Assembly: GCA_903913865.1 (NCBI GenBank)
Contig: CAIWMU010000143.1
Span: forward strand, 1 to 42,784
Length of the DNA: 42,784 bases
From: an uncultured Verrucomicrobia subdivision 3 bacterium
Lineage (GTDB): Bacteria; Verrucomicrobiota; Verrucomicrobiia; Limisphaerales; UBA8199
Direction: 5' to 3'
Both the position numbers and the translations under genes were made by a program. Positions 17,356-26,046 of the stretch are shown here, piece by piece. The notes under the pieces were generated by a model that was not told the DNA's origin, did not search any database, and worked only from the letters and a program-made list of their open reading frames with translations. Each line of letters starts with the position of its first letter. The stretch's first letter is position 1.

Positions 17356-18840
17356 ATGAGATTTTGCACCACGCCTCTGCTGTTCCTGCTTGTTGCGCTC
17401 TCCTGTCCCGCCGCCGCGCCCGGCACATCCCGACCCAACATCCTGTTCCTGTTCGCCGATGATCAACGGGCCGACACGATCGCCGCCCACGGCAATCCGC
17501 ACATCAGGACCCCCAACATAGACAAACTTGTCCGCAGTGGCTTCAGCTTCCGGGGAAATTACTGCTTCGGCGGCAACAGCGGCGCCGTCTGCGTGCCGAG
17601 CCGGGCCATGTTGATGAGCGGGAAGACCTGGTTCCATGTCGATACCGCCTCCCTCAAAAACACCCGGCTCCTTCCTGAGGTGCTGGGTGAACAGGGCTAC
17701 GAGACGTTCGCCACCGGCAAATGGCACAACGGTCAGGATTCCTGGCTCCGGGCATTCCAGCATGGGCGCTCGATCATGTTCGGAGGCATGGCCGACCACT
17801 CAAAAGTCCCCATCCGCGACCTCGGCCCGGATGGGAAACTGACCCCGGAGAGGACGGGAGAGGCCTTCTCCAGCGTGCTCTTCGCCGATGCGGCAATCCA
17901 GTTTCTGAAGGGGCGCTCCAGCGGAAAACCGTTCTTTGCCTACGTTGCCTTCACCGCCCCGCATGATCCACGGATGCCGCCTCCGGAGTTTCGCGAGGCC
18001 TATTACCGACAACCGCCACCTCTGCCCCGAAATTTCCGGCCCCAATTGTCTTACGACAATGGCATGATGAACGGGGGGCGTGATGAGAACCTCGCCCCAT
18101 GGCCCCGCACGGAGGGCGTCATCCGTGATCAACTCGCGGAATACTATGGCATGATCACACATCTGGATGGTCAGGTGGGCCGTATCATTGCTGCCCTGAG
18201 GGAAACAGGACAGTTCGAAAACACGCTTATCATTTACGCGGCGGACAACGGCCTGGCCATCGGCAGCCACGGCCTTCTCGGCAAGCAGAGTGTCTATGAG
18301 CACAGCATGAAGGTGCCCCTCATCATTTCAGGCCCCGGCGTTCCCAAAGGGCGGTCCACCCACGCCTTCACCTACCTTCTCGATCTTTTTCCAACCCTGT
18401 GCGACACCCTTGGCATTCCCACCCCAGCTGGACTTGAGGGCCACAGCCTGCGCCCCATCTGGGAGGGGCAGCAAGCCCGCGTGCGCGAGACGGTCTTTCT
18501 CCCGTTCCTCGATGTGCAACGCTCCGTGCGGGATGAACGCTGGAAACTCATCTGCTATCCCGCAATCCAGCACATGGAACTCTTTGATTTGAGGCACGAC
18601 CCCAACGAAACCGCCAGCCTCATCGACAACCTCTCGTCCGCCGCCATCATCCAGCGCCTCCTCACCACCATGCGTGAGTGGCAGGCCCGGGTCGGGGATA
18701 CCGTTCCTCTGCCCACCGGCGACACCCCCACGCTCGCCCCGAATCTGGCGGGTAAGGCCCGTGTGCCGGACCAATGGCAGCCGGATTGGATCGTGAAAAA
18801 GTACTTTGATCCCAAAGCCGTGGCCAACCCCCCGCGCTAA
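17356..18840 (+). CDS. Secreted S1-family sulfatase
   Basis: A 494-residue type I sulfatase with signal peptide (LLFLLVALSCPAAAPG). RPNILFLFADDQRAD carries the paired metal-binding aspartates. GAVCVPSRAMLMSGK contains the CxPSR motif (Cys79-Arg83), whose cysteine is converted to formylglycine. ATGKWHNG and YAADNGLAIGSHG supply further substrate and metal residues. It removes sulfate esters from an unknown substrate. Position next to a xylanase and near a rhamnosidase suggests sulfated polysaccharide. A formylglycine-generating enzyme must come from elsewhere, since none is in the window. Confidence 0.92.
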   Translation: MRFCTTPLLFLLVALSCPAAAPGTSRPNILFLFADDQRADTIAAHGNPHIRTPNIDKLVRSGFSFRGNYCFGGNSGAVCVPSRAMLMSGKTWFHVDTASLKNTRLLPEVLGEQGYETFATGKWHNGQDSWLRAFQHGRSIMFGGMADHSKVPIRDLGPDGKLTPERTGEAFSSVLFADAAIQFLKGRSSGKPFFAYVAFTAPHDPRMPPPEFREAYYRQPPPLPRNFRPQLSYDNGMMNGGRDENLAPWPRTEGVIRDQLAEYYGMITHLDGQVGRIIAALRETGQFENTLIIYAADNGLAIGSHGLLGKQSVYEHSMKVPLIISGPGVPKGRSTHAFTYLLDLFPTLCDTLGIPTPAGLEGHSLRPIWEGQQARVRETVFLPFLDVQRSVRDERWKLICYPAIQHMELFDLRHDPNETASLIDNLSSAAIIQRLLTTMREWQARVGDTVPLPTGDTPTLAPNLAGKARVPDQWQPDWIVKKYFDPKAVANPPR

Positions 18841-18887
18841 AAATCAGCAGGCATGCTTGAACATGTAACCACCAGTACCCATACCAA

Positions 18888-19550
18888 ATGAAAGTCATAA
18901 ATCAGCACGAGAATATTGGCTCTTCAGGGCTCATTGCCCTGGTTCTGGCCTCCACTGTCGCCGCGAGCGCGGACGTGATTCGCCAGACCGTAAGCTATCC
19001 ACCAGAGACTGTTGCCGGTTGGGCGAACATCCATTTCGGGGGGGACGATGCAACAGGGTTGTCCTTCGAGATGACGGCCCTTGGCTTTGAAACGGGAGGG
19101 ACCATGTTCCTGAAAGTTCACCCCTCGCAGACCACAGAGGTTCTCTTAAAGGACTGGGGGGTGCTGCCATTGCAGGCGGGAGACGCCGTGTCGCTCGCAC
19201 CCGTCATGGGGCAATGGGGGGCGAGTGGGCTGGAAAGTTTTGTGTTCTCGATGAGCTACACGTCTTTTCCGGAGTCACCTCCTCCCGGGCAAGGGGTCGG
19301 GATGCCGGGTTATGGAAGCTTTATGGGGGTTAGGTTTCTGAGTGCCACCGACTGGCATTATGGATGGGTGCGCTTCGGTCCCCTCGACACGTCGCCCGCG
19401 CCTGGTCTCGGCTGGCCGAGCTTGCTTGAATACGCCTACGAGACGGTTCCGAACACTCCAATTCTCATTCCCGAGCCTTCTGCCCGTGCTTTGTTTTTGA
19501 GTGGGTGCGGTCTATTCTGCTTTTATGCGCGTCGGAGAACCATGGGCTGA
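18888..19550 (+). CDS. PEP-CTERM exported protein
   Basis: A 220-residue protein with a signal peptide (about residues 14-29, cleavage near SA/DV) and a beta-rich, Gly/Ser/Thr-rich body. It ends with a PEP-CTERM tripartite tail: the IPEPSA motif, a hydrophobic segment (LFLSGCGLFCFY) and a basic cluster (ARRRT). Such tails are recognised by exosortase, which releases or anchors proteins at the cell envelope. No exosortase gene lies in the window. The function of the body is unknown. It ends shortly before the hairpin-repeat cluster. Confidence 0.8.
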   Translation: MKVINQHENIGSSGLIALVLASTVAASADVIRQTVSYPPETVAGWANIHFGGDDATGLSFEMTALGFETGGTMFLKVHPSQTTEVLLKDWGVLPLQAGDAVSLAPVMGQWGASGLESFVFSMSYTSFPESPPPGQGVGMPGYGSFMGVRFLSATDWHYGWVRFGPLDTSPAPGLGWPSLLEYAYETVPNTPILIPEPSARALFLSGCGLFCFYARRRTMG

Positions 19551-19604
19551 CTTGATGCTGGAACGAGGGACGAGGAGCCTACCGCCCTCAGTCCATTCCG
19601 GTGC

Positions 19605-19765
19605 ACAATTCCTATGGCGGTGCCATAGGCTGGGATGGTGCCGGGCCGTTGGCCCTTCCCGAACCGAGCGCCAACGGCGCGGCCTGATACCAGCCTTGGG
19701 TAACGCCCAAGGTTTTTGTGCCATCATGGACCACCCAAGGGCTGTAGGCCCGTCCCATATATTCG
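19605..19765. repeat. Second multi-hairpin repeat cluster
   Basis: Five back-to-back hairpins are seen: CCTATGGC-GGT-GCCATAGG (19611-19629), GGGCC-GTT-GGCCC (19643-19655), GCGCC-AAC-GGCGC (19668-19680), CCTTGGG-TAACG-CCCAAGG (19694-19712), and GGGC-TGTAG-GCCC shortly after. GGTGCC or TGTGCC motifs lie between them. The stems differ from those of the window-end repeats, but the AAC/GTT triloops and (T)GTGCC-type flanks recur. The rest of the 19551-19887 interval holds no gene. Confidence 0.75.
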
Positions 19766-19887
19766 TCGAGGGTCCTTCCGATGGTGCCGGTCTGTTGTCA
19801 CTCACCCTGACCCCTTGCCCCTGTATCATCGGCATTTACGCCACCGGGCCGGGCCTTTAGATTGGGGCGGGCTGAGGCCCTGCGATT

Positions 19888-20868
19888 GTGGCGCTGCTGG
19901 AAATTGATAATTTGGCGGTGGATTTTGTATCCGACACCGGAAGGGTTCGGGTGGTGGACGGGGTGTCTTTGCGGTTGGAGGCGGGGAGGACCTTGTGTCT
20001 GGTGGGAGAGAGCGGGAGCGGGAAGAGTGTCACGGCGCTTTCGATAGCCCGGCTGCTGCAAACTCCACCGGCGGTGTATGCCGGGGGGGAGATCCGGCTG
20101 GATGGGCGCAATGTGTTCACGCTGAACCAGCGGGAGTTGTGCGCCGTGCGCGGGGGGATGGTGGGTTACGTCTTTCAGGAACCGGCGGCATCGCTGAACC
20201 CGGTGATGCGGGTGGGGCGTCAGATTGAGGAATCTCTTTTGTTGCACCGTCCGGGGTGCGATCCCGGGCAGGAGGTCATCCGTTTGCTCAAGTTGTGCGG
20301 CATTCCCGCCCCGGAACTGCGGGCCCGGGATTTTCCCTTCCAGCTCTCAGGCGGCATGCAACAGAGGGTGATGATCGCGATGGCACTGGCAGCCCAACCC
20401 CGACTTCTGTTGGCGGATGAGCCCACAACCGCTCTGGATGTGACAATCCAGGCCCAGATCCTGGACCTGCTCCGCGATCTGCAACGGCAGCTAGGGATGG
20501 CGATTCTGCTGATCACCCACAATCTGGCGATTGTCGATGGGATGTCGGACGATATGGCGGTGATGTATGCAGGCCAGATTGTGGAGCTGGGGCCGACGGC
20601 TGCGGTGCTGCGCAATCCGCTGCATCCCTACACGGCGGCCCTGATCCAATCGGTCCCGCGACTTCAGGTCGGGGCGCGGCGACTGACCGCCATCCCGGGC
20701 ACCGTGCCACAACCGGGCCAATATTCGGCGGGCTGCCGGTTTTATCCCAGATGTCCGCAGGCCCGTCCGCCGTGTGACACACAGCCGCCCGAATTGCGCG
20801 AGGTGGCACCCGGGCGGTGGGTGCGGTCCTGGTATGTGGCGGGGGAGGAAAGCGGGGTGGTTCCATGA
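19888..20868 (+). CDS. Peptide/nickel ABC transporter ATPase, DppD/OppD type
   Basis: A 326-residue cytoplasmic ATPase. Walker A is GESGSGKS, the signature is [13 protein letters not shown], Walker B is [12 protein letters not shown], and the H-loop is LLITHNLAI. The C-terminal extension carries [14 protein letters not shown], typical of the oligopeptide/dipeptide subfamily. The start is a GTG at 19888, with GAGG about 10 nt upstream. It overlaps the next ATPase gene by 4 nt (ATGA). The expected permeases and binding protein are absent on both sides; upstream lies the hairpin cluster. The substrate could be peptide, nickel or oligosaccharide. Confidence 0.9.
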   Translation: MALLEIDNLAVDFVSDTGRVRVVDGVSLRLEAGRTLCLVGESGSGKSVTALSIARLLQTPPAVYAGGEIRLDGRNVFTLNQRELCAVRGGMVGYVFQEPAASLNPVMRVGRQIEESLLLHRPGCDPGQEVIRLLKLCGIPAPELRARDFPFQLSGGMQQRVMIAMALAAQPRLLLADEPTTALDVTIQAQILDLLRDLQRQLGMAILLITHNLAIVDGMSDDMAVMYAGQIVELGPTAAVLRNPLHPYTAALIQSVPRLQVGARRLTAIPGTVPQPGQYSAGCRFYPRCPQARPPCDTQPPELREVAPGRWVRSWYVAGEESGVVP

Positions 20869-21860
20869 GCCTGCTGCGGGTGGAAGGGTTGAAGGTCCAT
20901 TTTCCAGTGCAACCAGGCCTGTTCAGCCCGGTTCGGTCCTGGATCCGGGCGGTGGATGGGGTCGATCTCGAGATCGATTCAGGGGAGACCGTCGGGCTGG
21001 TGGGGGAGAGTGGCTGCGGCAAGACGACCCTTGGCCGGGCCATCGCCCGCCTCGTTGAACCAACGGCCGGGCATGTCTTTCTGGATGGGGCGGAGATCAC
21101 CGGTCTGCAGGGATCCGCCCTGAGGGATGTGAGGCGTCGGTTTCAGATGATCTTTCAGGATCCGCATGGATCGCTGAATCCCAGGATGACGATTGGCGGG
21201 ATCGTGGCGGAGCCGCTCGTGATTCACGGACTTGAGCGGGAGCGCGGAGCCCGGGATCGGCGGGTGGCAGCGTTGTTGGAATCGGTCGGCCTGGATCCGG
21301 GAAGCGCCATGCAGCGGTATCCGCATGAATTCAGCGGAGGCCAGCGGCAGAGGATAGGAATCGCCCGGGCGCTGGCGCTGGAGCCACGGTTGCTGGTGTG
21401 CGATGAACCGGTCAGCGCGCTGGATGTTTCCGTCCAGGCGCAGATTGTCAATCTATTGCAGGATTTGCAGGACCGACTGGGCATAAGCCTCCTGTTCATT
21501 GCCCACGATCTGGCGGTGGTGGAGCACATCAGCCGCCGGGTGGTGGTCATGTATCTGGGGAAAATCGTGGAGGTTGCCCCTTCCCGGGTTCTGGTGGGTT
21601 CCCCGCGCCATCCCTATACACAGGCGTTGATCTCCGCAGTGCCTGAAATCAACCGCACCACAGAAAACCGGATCGTTCTGGAGGGGGATGTGCCCTCACC
21701 GGCTTCCCCGCCTTCCGGTTGCGCTTTTCACACCCGGTGCCCGATTGCCGAGAAGGGTCGATGCGACGGGGTGATGCCGGAGTTGCGCCAGATCGGGCCG
21801 GGTCATTTTGTGGCCTGCCACCTTGCCTGGGATTCGCCAAAAACAATTGTCGGCCTGTAA
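20865..21860 (+). CDS. Peptide/nickel ABC transporter ATPase, DppF/OppF type
   Basis: A 331-residue ATPase that would pair with the preceding gene as the second nucleotide-binding subunit. Walker A is GESGCGKTT, the Q-loop is [15 protein letters not shown], the signature is [15 protein letters not shown], Walker B is [12 protein letters not shown], and the H-loop is LFIAHDLAV. The C-terminal [15 protein letters not shown] is characteristic of OppF/DppF. ATG 20865 overlaps the upstream stop (translational coupling), with GGAGG upstream. The following 118 nt to the convergent gene carry terminator-like hairpins. Confidence 0.92.
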   Translation: MSLLRVEGLKVHFPVQPGLFSPVRSWIRAVDGVDLEIDSGETVGLVGESGCGKTTLGRAIARLVEPTAGHVFLDGAEITGLQGSALRDVRRRFQMIFQDPHGSLNPRMTIGGIVAEPLVIHGLERERGARDRRVAALLESVGLDPGSAMQRYPHEFSGGQRQRIGIARALALEPRLLVCDEPVSALDVSVQAQIVNLLQDLQDRLGISLLFIAHDLAVVEHISRRVVVMYLGKIVEVAPSRVLVGSPRHPYTQALISAVPEINRTTENRIVLEGDVPSPASPPSGCAFHTRCPIAEKGRCDGVMPELRQIGPGHFVACHLAWDSPKTIVGL

Positions 21861-21897
21861 CTTCCGGCTGTTTCAACCCGTCTTATGGGCAGAACAA

Positions 21898-21950
21898 AGG
21901 CCGGTTTTGACATGAAAACCTGCCGCCATAAAGTTTTCAGAAGTCGGCCT
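21898..21950. terminator. Nested hairpin between convergent genes
   Basis: Outer stem AGGCCG/CGGCCT (21898-21903/21945-21950) encloses inner stem TGAAAAC/GTTTTCA (21913-21919/21933-21939). It lies 37 nt after the second ATPase stop and is followed by an A-rich stretch. It may act together with the next hairpin. Confidence 0.4.
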
Positions 21951-21958
21951 GAAAAAAT

Positions 21959-21991
21959 AAATCCCTGCAAAATGGAGATCAGGGGTTTTTT
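21959..21991. terminator. Probable bidirectional terminator
   Basis: AATCCCTG (21960-21967) pairs with CAGGGGTT (21980-21987) around a 12-nt loop. The plus strand continues in a T-run to 21991, and the minus strand leaves the hairpin into a T-rich tract. It can end both the ATPase transcript and the opposing one, whose stop codon lies inside the hairpin. Confidence 0.6.
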
Positions 21992-22437
21992 GGAACCGGC
22001 TCGAAGTCGTATTCGCCCTTGAACTGGCTGGACTCCACCAGCAGGCGGTATTTGACACCCGGCTCAAGCGGGTCCGGTCGTGAGTTGGCGATGGCCGGGT
22101 GCATCCCCTGAATGCGCATGCCGTAGAGAAAGTCTTTGATCGGAATGGAATTGGACTCGGAAACAAGGTGCCACACCGGGTGGGCATACTTGTTGGTCTC
22201 CAGGGCCGCAACGGGAATGACCTTGAGCGACTTTAGGCGGACAGCCCGGTTGAAGCCCAGAGTGAGGGGGTTCACGTTGGAGTCGGCAGGTTGCCGCCTT
22301 CCGAATCCGGCCCGTGCCGGGCGGGATCGGTGATAAATTTGAATAGTATCCTTGGAAAAGTAGTCTCTGTTTAGGTAGAGCGAAAGCCCTCCCAGCAGGA
22401 GGGCCACAGCGACCATCATCCAATTTTTCCGCGTCAT
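21979..22437 (-). CDS. Membrane-anchored hypothetical protein
   Basis: A 152-residue protein with one N-terminal membrane helix ([20 protein letters not shown]), then a periplasmic domain. Recognisable blocks are [40 protein letters not shown] and [15 protein letters not shown] recall similar unnamed proteins from other Verrucomicrobiota genomes; no function is known to me. The ATG at 22437 starts the helix directly. It diverges from the prepilin-type gene with only 18 nt between the two start codons, so at least one promoter must lie within the opposing coding sequence. Confidence 0.7.
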   Translation of the reverse strand: MTRKNWMMVAVALLLGGLSLYLNRDYFSKDTIQIYHRSRPARAGFGRRQPADSNVNPLTLGFNRAVRLKSLKVIPVAALETNKYAHPVWHLVSESNSIPIKDFLYGMRIQGMHPAIANSRPDPLEPGVKYRLLVESSQFKGEYDFEPVPKNP

Positions 22438-22455
22438 GGCTATTGGACAGACGTT

Positions 22456-23268
22456 ATGCAGAAACAAATATTCGAAACAAGACAAAGATTGAGTCCGGCA
22501 GGCCGGGATTTGCGGTCCGGACTGAGGTTGAAGGCGTTCACATTGATTGAACTGCTGGTGGTGATTGCCATCATCGCCATTCTGGCGAGCATGCTTCTGC
22601 CAGCCCTCTCCAAGGCCAAGGAGGCTGCAAACCGGATCAAGTGCGTCAACAATCTGAAACAGCTTGAGATCGCCATCAAGCTGTATGCGGATGATCATAA
22701 CAGCCTCTATCCACCCCGCACGAACGACTATCGGTGGGCCCACCTGCTGCTGGAATATTACCGCACCACCAACCTGCTTGTCTGCCCGACCGATACGATC
22801 CGTGGCACTCCACTCTCGCAGCCCGGCTCAAGGATGCCTGCGGACAGGGCTGCCCGCAGTTACTTCATCAACGGATGGAACGACTACTTTCTGAGTGCTC
22901 TGAGCCAGGCCGAATTCGGTGTTTACATGGCCGGAAACAGCCCGCGCGGTTCCATCAAGGAAACCGCTGTTCAGAAACCTTCGGACACGGTCGTTTTTGG
23001 TGAAAAGAAGAACCTTCAGGAGCAGGCGATTCCTGTGTCGACCGACTTTTTCATGGATCTGGCGGAGGGCCTGGGCGGAAACGATGCCGACAGGATCGAA
23101 CATGGCTGTCATTCCGGACTTCGCCGGGCAGGTCGCTCGGGTGGAAGCAACTACTCTTTTATCGATGGCAGTGTGCGGTATCTCAAGTATGGCGGGTCCA
23201 CATGGCCACTCCATATGTGGGCCGTCTCAGATGAGGACCGCAAGACCTACGCGTTTCAGGCCCCCTGA
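22456..23268 (+). CDS. Prepilin-type protein (H-X9-DG class, His replaced)
   Basis: A 270-residue protein. A basic leader (about 27 residues) ends in A rather than the usual G before [18 protein letters not shown], the type IV pilin/pseudopilin cleavage and membrane segment. Globular features follow: [18 protein letters not shown], a cysteine-containing VCPTD, and near the C terminus [12 protein letters not shown]. In the H-X9-DG domain of related proteins a histidine sits nine residues before DG; here that position is arginine. Such proteins are numerous in Verrucomicrobiota and Planctomycetota and are thought to be processed by prepilin peptidase. Their role is unclear. Confidence 0.85.
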   Translation: MQKQIFETRQRLSPAGRDLRSGLRLKAFTLIELLVVIAIIAILASMLLPALSKAKEAANRIKCVNNLKQLEIAIKLYADDHNSLYPPRTNDYRWAHLLLEYYRTTNLLVCPTDTIRGTPLSQPGSRMPADRAARSYFINGWNDYFLSALSQAEFGVYMAGNSPRGSIKETAVQKPSDTVVFGEKKNLQEQAIPVSTDFFMDLAEGLGGNDADRIEHGCHSGLRRAGRSGGSNYSFIDGSVRYLKYGGSTWPLHMWAVSDEDRKTYAFQAP

Positions 23269-23307
23269 CCGCTGGCATAGCCCGTCACATCGTTGCATAT
23301 CCACCCA

Positions 23308-23332
23308 GGGGAGCTGGTTTTCTGGCCTCCCC
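23308..23332 (+). terminator. GC hairpin after the prepilin-type gene
   Basis: GGGGAG (23308-23313) pairs with CTCCCC (23327-23332) 40 nt after the stop. There is no T-run, so termination is uncertain. Confidence 0.3.
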
Positions 23333-23353
23333 GTCGCCATCTGGGTATGATTC

Positions 23354-23399
23354 GGTCGCGCTGGAAACAGGTTCCGCGACCTGCTGCTCCTGTTTCCAG
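23354..23399 (+). promoter_or_regulatory. Two interlocked inverted repeats in the hypF leader
   Basis: Stem 1 is GGTCGCG/CGCGACC (23354-23360/23375-23381). Stem 2 is CTGGAAACAGG/CCTGTTTCCAG (23361-23371/23389-23399). Both are perfect. The left arm of stem 2 is the loop of stem 1, and the right arm of stem 1 is in the loop of stem 2, so they interlock. With no nucleotide between the first two arms, a simple pseudoknot is sterically doubtful, so they are more likely alternative folds. Stem 2 ends 11 nt before the hypF ATG and would cover the ribosome-binding region. As DNA, each arm pair could also be an operator. Confidence 0.55.
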
Positions 23400-23410
23400 T
23401 CCAGCAACAC

Positions 23411-25762
23411 ATGACTGCCGAAACTGATTCAGCCCGGTTGAGGACCACTCTGCATGGAGCCGTGCAAGGGGTGGGCTTCCGGCCCTTTATACACCGGCTG
23501 GCCGTTGTCTTGGGATTGCAGGGGTGGGTGGTCAACTCCGCCCAGGGCCTGGTTGTTGAGGTGGAAGGTGGCGCGCCGGTCCTGAAGGAGTTTCAACGCC
23601 GGTTGGTGGCTGAGAAACCCCCATCCAGTGTCATTCAAAGCATCGAAAGTGTATGGCTGGATCCGGTGGGCTTTTTGGGATTTGAGATCCGCCCCAGCGA
23701 CCCGTCCGGTGCAAAGACGGCTTTCATCATGCCGGACCTGGCCACCTGCCCGGAATGCTTGCGGGAGGTTCTGGACCCTGATAACCGGCGTTACCGCTAC
23801 CCTTTCACCAATTGCACCCACTGCGGTCCCCGCTTCAGCATCATCCGGGCGTTGCCGTATGACCGGGCCAGCACGACGATGAACTCTTTCATCCAGTGCC
23901 CGGCGTGTGAAGCCGAGTATCACGATCCTGCAAACCGCCGCTTTCATGCCCAGCCCAATGCCTGCCCGGTTTGCGGCCCCCGGTTGAGCCTCTGGAATGG
24001 GAGCGGGGAAGCCTTTTCATCCACTTCAGGGGAGGATCCGATCATCGGTGCAGCCGGGGAGATTTTTGCCGGAAGAGTCGTGGCCATCAAGGGGTTGGGT
24101 GGATTCCAACTGGTTGTGGATGCGCAGAATCCGGAGGCGATTCAGGTTCTGAGGAAGCGCAAGCAGCGCGAGGAAAAGCCGTTTGCGGTGATGTTTCCCT
24201 CACTGGAATGGGTGCGGAGGTGTTGTGTGGTCTCCGGTGAGGAGGAGCAGTTGCTGGATTCGCCCCAGGCACCCATTGTGCTCGTGGCCCGGCGCACAGA
24301 CGGGGCGGCGCACCGGCTGCCGGAAGAGCTTGCACCGGGAAACCCGTGGCTGGGGGTGATGCTCCCCTGCACCCCCCTGCACCATCTGCTGTTGCGGGAG
24401 TTGGATCGGCCGGTGGTGGCGACGAGCGGGAATCTGAGCGATGAGCCGATCTGCATCGATGAGTTGGAGGCGCTGGTGCGCCTCAAGGGGATTGCGGACT
24501 GCTTCCTGGTTCATAACCGACCCATCCAGCGGCATGTGGACGACTCCATCGTCAGGGTTGCGCTGGGCCGGGAGATGATTCTGAGGCGGGCCCGAGGCTA
24601 TGCGCCCCTGCCGATTTCCCTGCCGGTGGAATTGGGCCGGGGGCCGGATGTACTTGCCGTGGGGGGGCATCTGAAGAACACCGTTGCGCTTGGCATGGGC
24701 AGCCAGGTGTGGATCAGCCAGCATATGGGCGATCTTGAGACTTCAGCAGCCCACCACGCCTTCGAGTCGGCCATCGGCGATCTTCAAACCCTTTACGGGG
24801 CAACTCCGGCGATCATCTGTGCCGATCTGCATCCTGATTATGCCTCCACCCGGCATGCAAGCCGGTTGACATCCGACCCTGGCCCCGCCCGGTTGCCCGC
24901 GCTGAGGCAGCTGCAGCATCATGTCGCGCATGTGCTGGGTTGCATGGCGGAAAACGATCTCCGCCCCCCTGTGTTGGGGGTTGCGTGGGATGGAACCGGC
25001 CACGGTCTGGATGGCACCATCTGGGGAGGTGAGTTCTTTCTGGTAAGCGAGTCCGGTTGCAGAAGGGTGGCGCACCTCAGGAAGTTCAGGCTGGCGGGAG
25101 GGGACAAGGCGGTGCGGGAGCCACGCCGAACGGCGCTGGGCTTGCTGTATGAATTGCTGGGGGAGGCGATCCATGCCAGAACCGACATCGCGTGCCTGAA
25201 CCGCTTTACGTCCGTGGAGCGGAAAAACCTCCTTGCGATGCTGAAGGGGGGATTAAATTCACCGGTGACCTCCAGCGCCGGGCGTTTGTTTGATGGCGTT
25301 GCCGCACTCCTGGGCCTGCGGGATGTCATGGCCTTTGAGGGTCAGGCCGCCATGATTCTGGAGTTCATCACCTCCCCGGCCGTGGCCCCGGAGCCCTATT
25401 CCTTCAGTATTGAAGGTGCGGGTGATGCCGGGCCCATGTTGGTGGATTGGGGACCGATGATCGGGGAGATTTTGCGCGATGTGGAGGCGGGGACAGCCGT
25501 GGGGGATATCGCGGCACGCTTTCACACCACCCTGGCCGGAATGATTGTTGGCGTGGCGCAGCGCATGAGAGCGCTGCCCCTCTCTTGGGATGGGTCGGTG
25601 GCGCTCTCCGGAGGCTGTTTCCAGAACATCCGGCTGCTTGGGCAGACGGTTCAGGGCTTGCAGGCGGCCGGTTTTAGACCCTACTGGCACCAGCGAATCC
25701 CGCCGAATGACGGTGGAATATCCCTCGGACAAGTCGTTGGCGTGAGGCGGGGGATCGTGTAA
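23411..25762 (+). CDS. hypF: Carbamoyltransferase HypF ([NiFe]-hydrogenase maturation)
   Basis: A 783-residue protein that converts carbamoyl phosphate and ATP to a carbamoyl adenylate and transfers the carbamoyl group to HypE, the source of the cyanide ligands. Domains in order: N-terminal acylphosphatase (LHGAVQGVGFRPFIHRLA); two zinc-finger-like Cys clusters (CPECLREVLD...CTHCGPRFS and CPACEAEYHD...CPVCGPRL); a YrdC-like domain (AIKGLGGFQLVVDA, TSGNLSDEPI); and a Kae1-like domain (QHHVAHVLGCMAEN, GVAWDGTGHGLDG, ALSGGCFQN). All expected parts are present. It is the first gene of a tight unit: hypC begins 11 nt after its stop. The leader carries interlocked inverted repeats. Confidence 0.96.
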   Translation: MTAETDSARLRTTLHGAVQGVGFRPFIHRLAVVLGLQGWVVNSAQGLVVEVEGGAPVLKEFQRRLVAEKPPSSVIQSIESVWLDPVGFLGFEIRPSDPSGAKTAFIMPDLATCPECLREVLDPDNRRYRYPFTNCTHCGPRFSIIRALPYDRASTTMNSFIQCPACEAEYHDPANRRFHAQPNACPVCGPRLSLWNGSGEAFSSTSGEDPIIGAAGEIFAGRVVAIKGLGGFQLVVDAQNPEAIQVLRKRKQREEKPFAVMFPSLEWVRRCCVVSGEEEQLLDSPQAPIVLVARRTDGAAHRLPEELAPGNPWLGVMLPCTPLHHLLLRELDRPVVATSGNLSDEPICIDELEALVRLKGIADCFLVHNRPIQRHVDDSIVRVALGREMILRRARGYAPLPISLPVELGRGPDVLAVGGHLKNTVALGMGSQVWISQHMGDLETSAAHHAFESAIGDLQTLYGATPAIICADLHPDYASTRHASRLTSDPGPARLPALRQLQHHVAHVLGCMAENDLRPPVLGVAWDGTGHGLDGTIWGGEFFLVSESGCRRVAHLRKFRLAGGDKAVREPRRTALGLLYELLGEAIHARTDIACLNRFTSVERKNLLAMLKGGLNSPVTSSAGRLFDGVAALLGLRDVMAFEGQAAMILEFITSPAVAPEPYSFSIEGAGDAGPMLVDWGPMIGEILRDVEAGTAVGDIAARFHTTLAGMIVGVAQRMRALPLSWDGSVALSGGCFQNIRLLGQTVQGLQAAGFRPYWHQRIPPNDGGISLGQVVGVRRGIV

Positions 25763-25773
25763 CCTGCCCCCAT

Positions 25774-26046
25774 ATGTGTTTGGCTGTTCCAGGCAAGATC
25801 ACCAGTGTGACCGGTGAGGATCCATTGTACAGGATGGGCAGGGTGGACTTTGGGGGGATCGGGCGGGAAGTGAGTCTGGCCTACGTTCCTGAAGCGCAAC
25901 TGGGTGACTATGTGATCGTTCACGCGGGCTTTGCGCTGAGCCGGGTGGATGAAGCAGAGGCGGCGAAGGTTTTTGATTACCTGCGCCAGATCGGTGAACT
26001 GGGGGAACTGGAACCTCAGGGGAATGAACAGTCGGCCGGATCATGA
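25774..26046 (+). CDS. hypC: Hydrogenase maturation chaperone HypC
   Basis: A 90-residue HypC/HupF/HybG protein. The invariant N terminus MCLAVPGKI places Cys2 as the new N-terminal residue after Met removal, where it helps hold the Fe(CN)2CO unit. VIVHAGFAL contains the conserved histidine (His50). It works with HypD to carry iron with its ligands to the hydrogenase large subunit. The stop overlaps the hypD start by 4 nt (ATGA). Confidence 0.96.
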   Translation: MCLAVPGKITSVTGEDPLYRMGRVDFGGIGREVSLAYVPEAQLGDYVIVHAGFALSRVDEAEAAKVFDYLRQIGELGELEPQGNEQSAGS

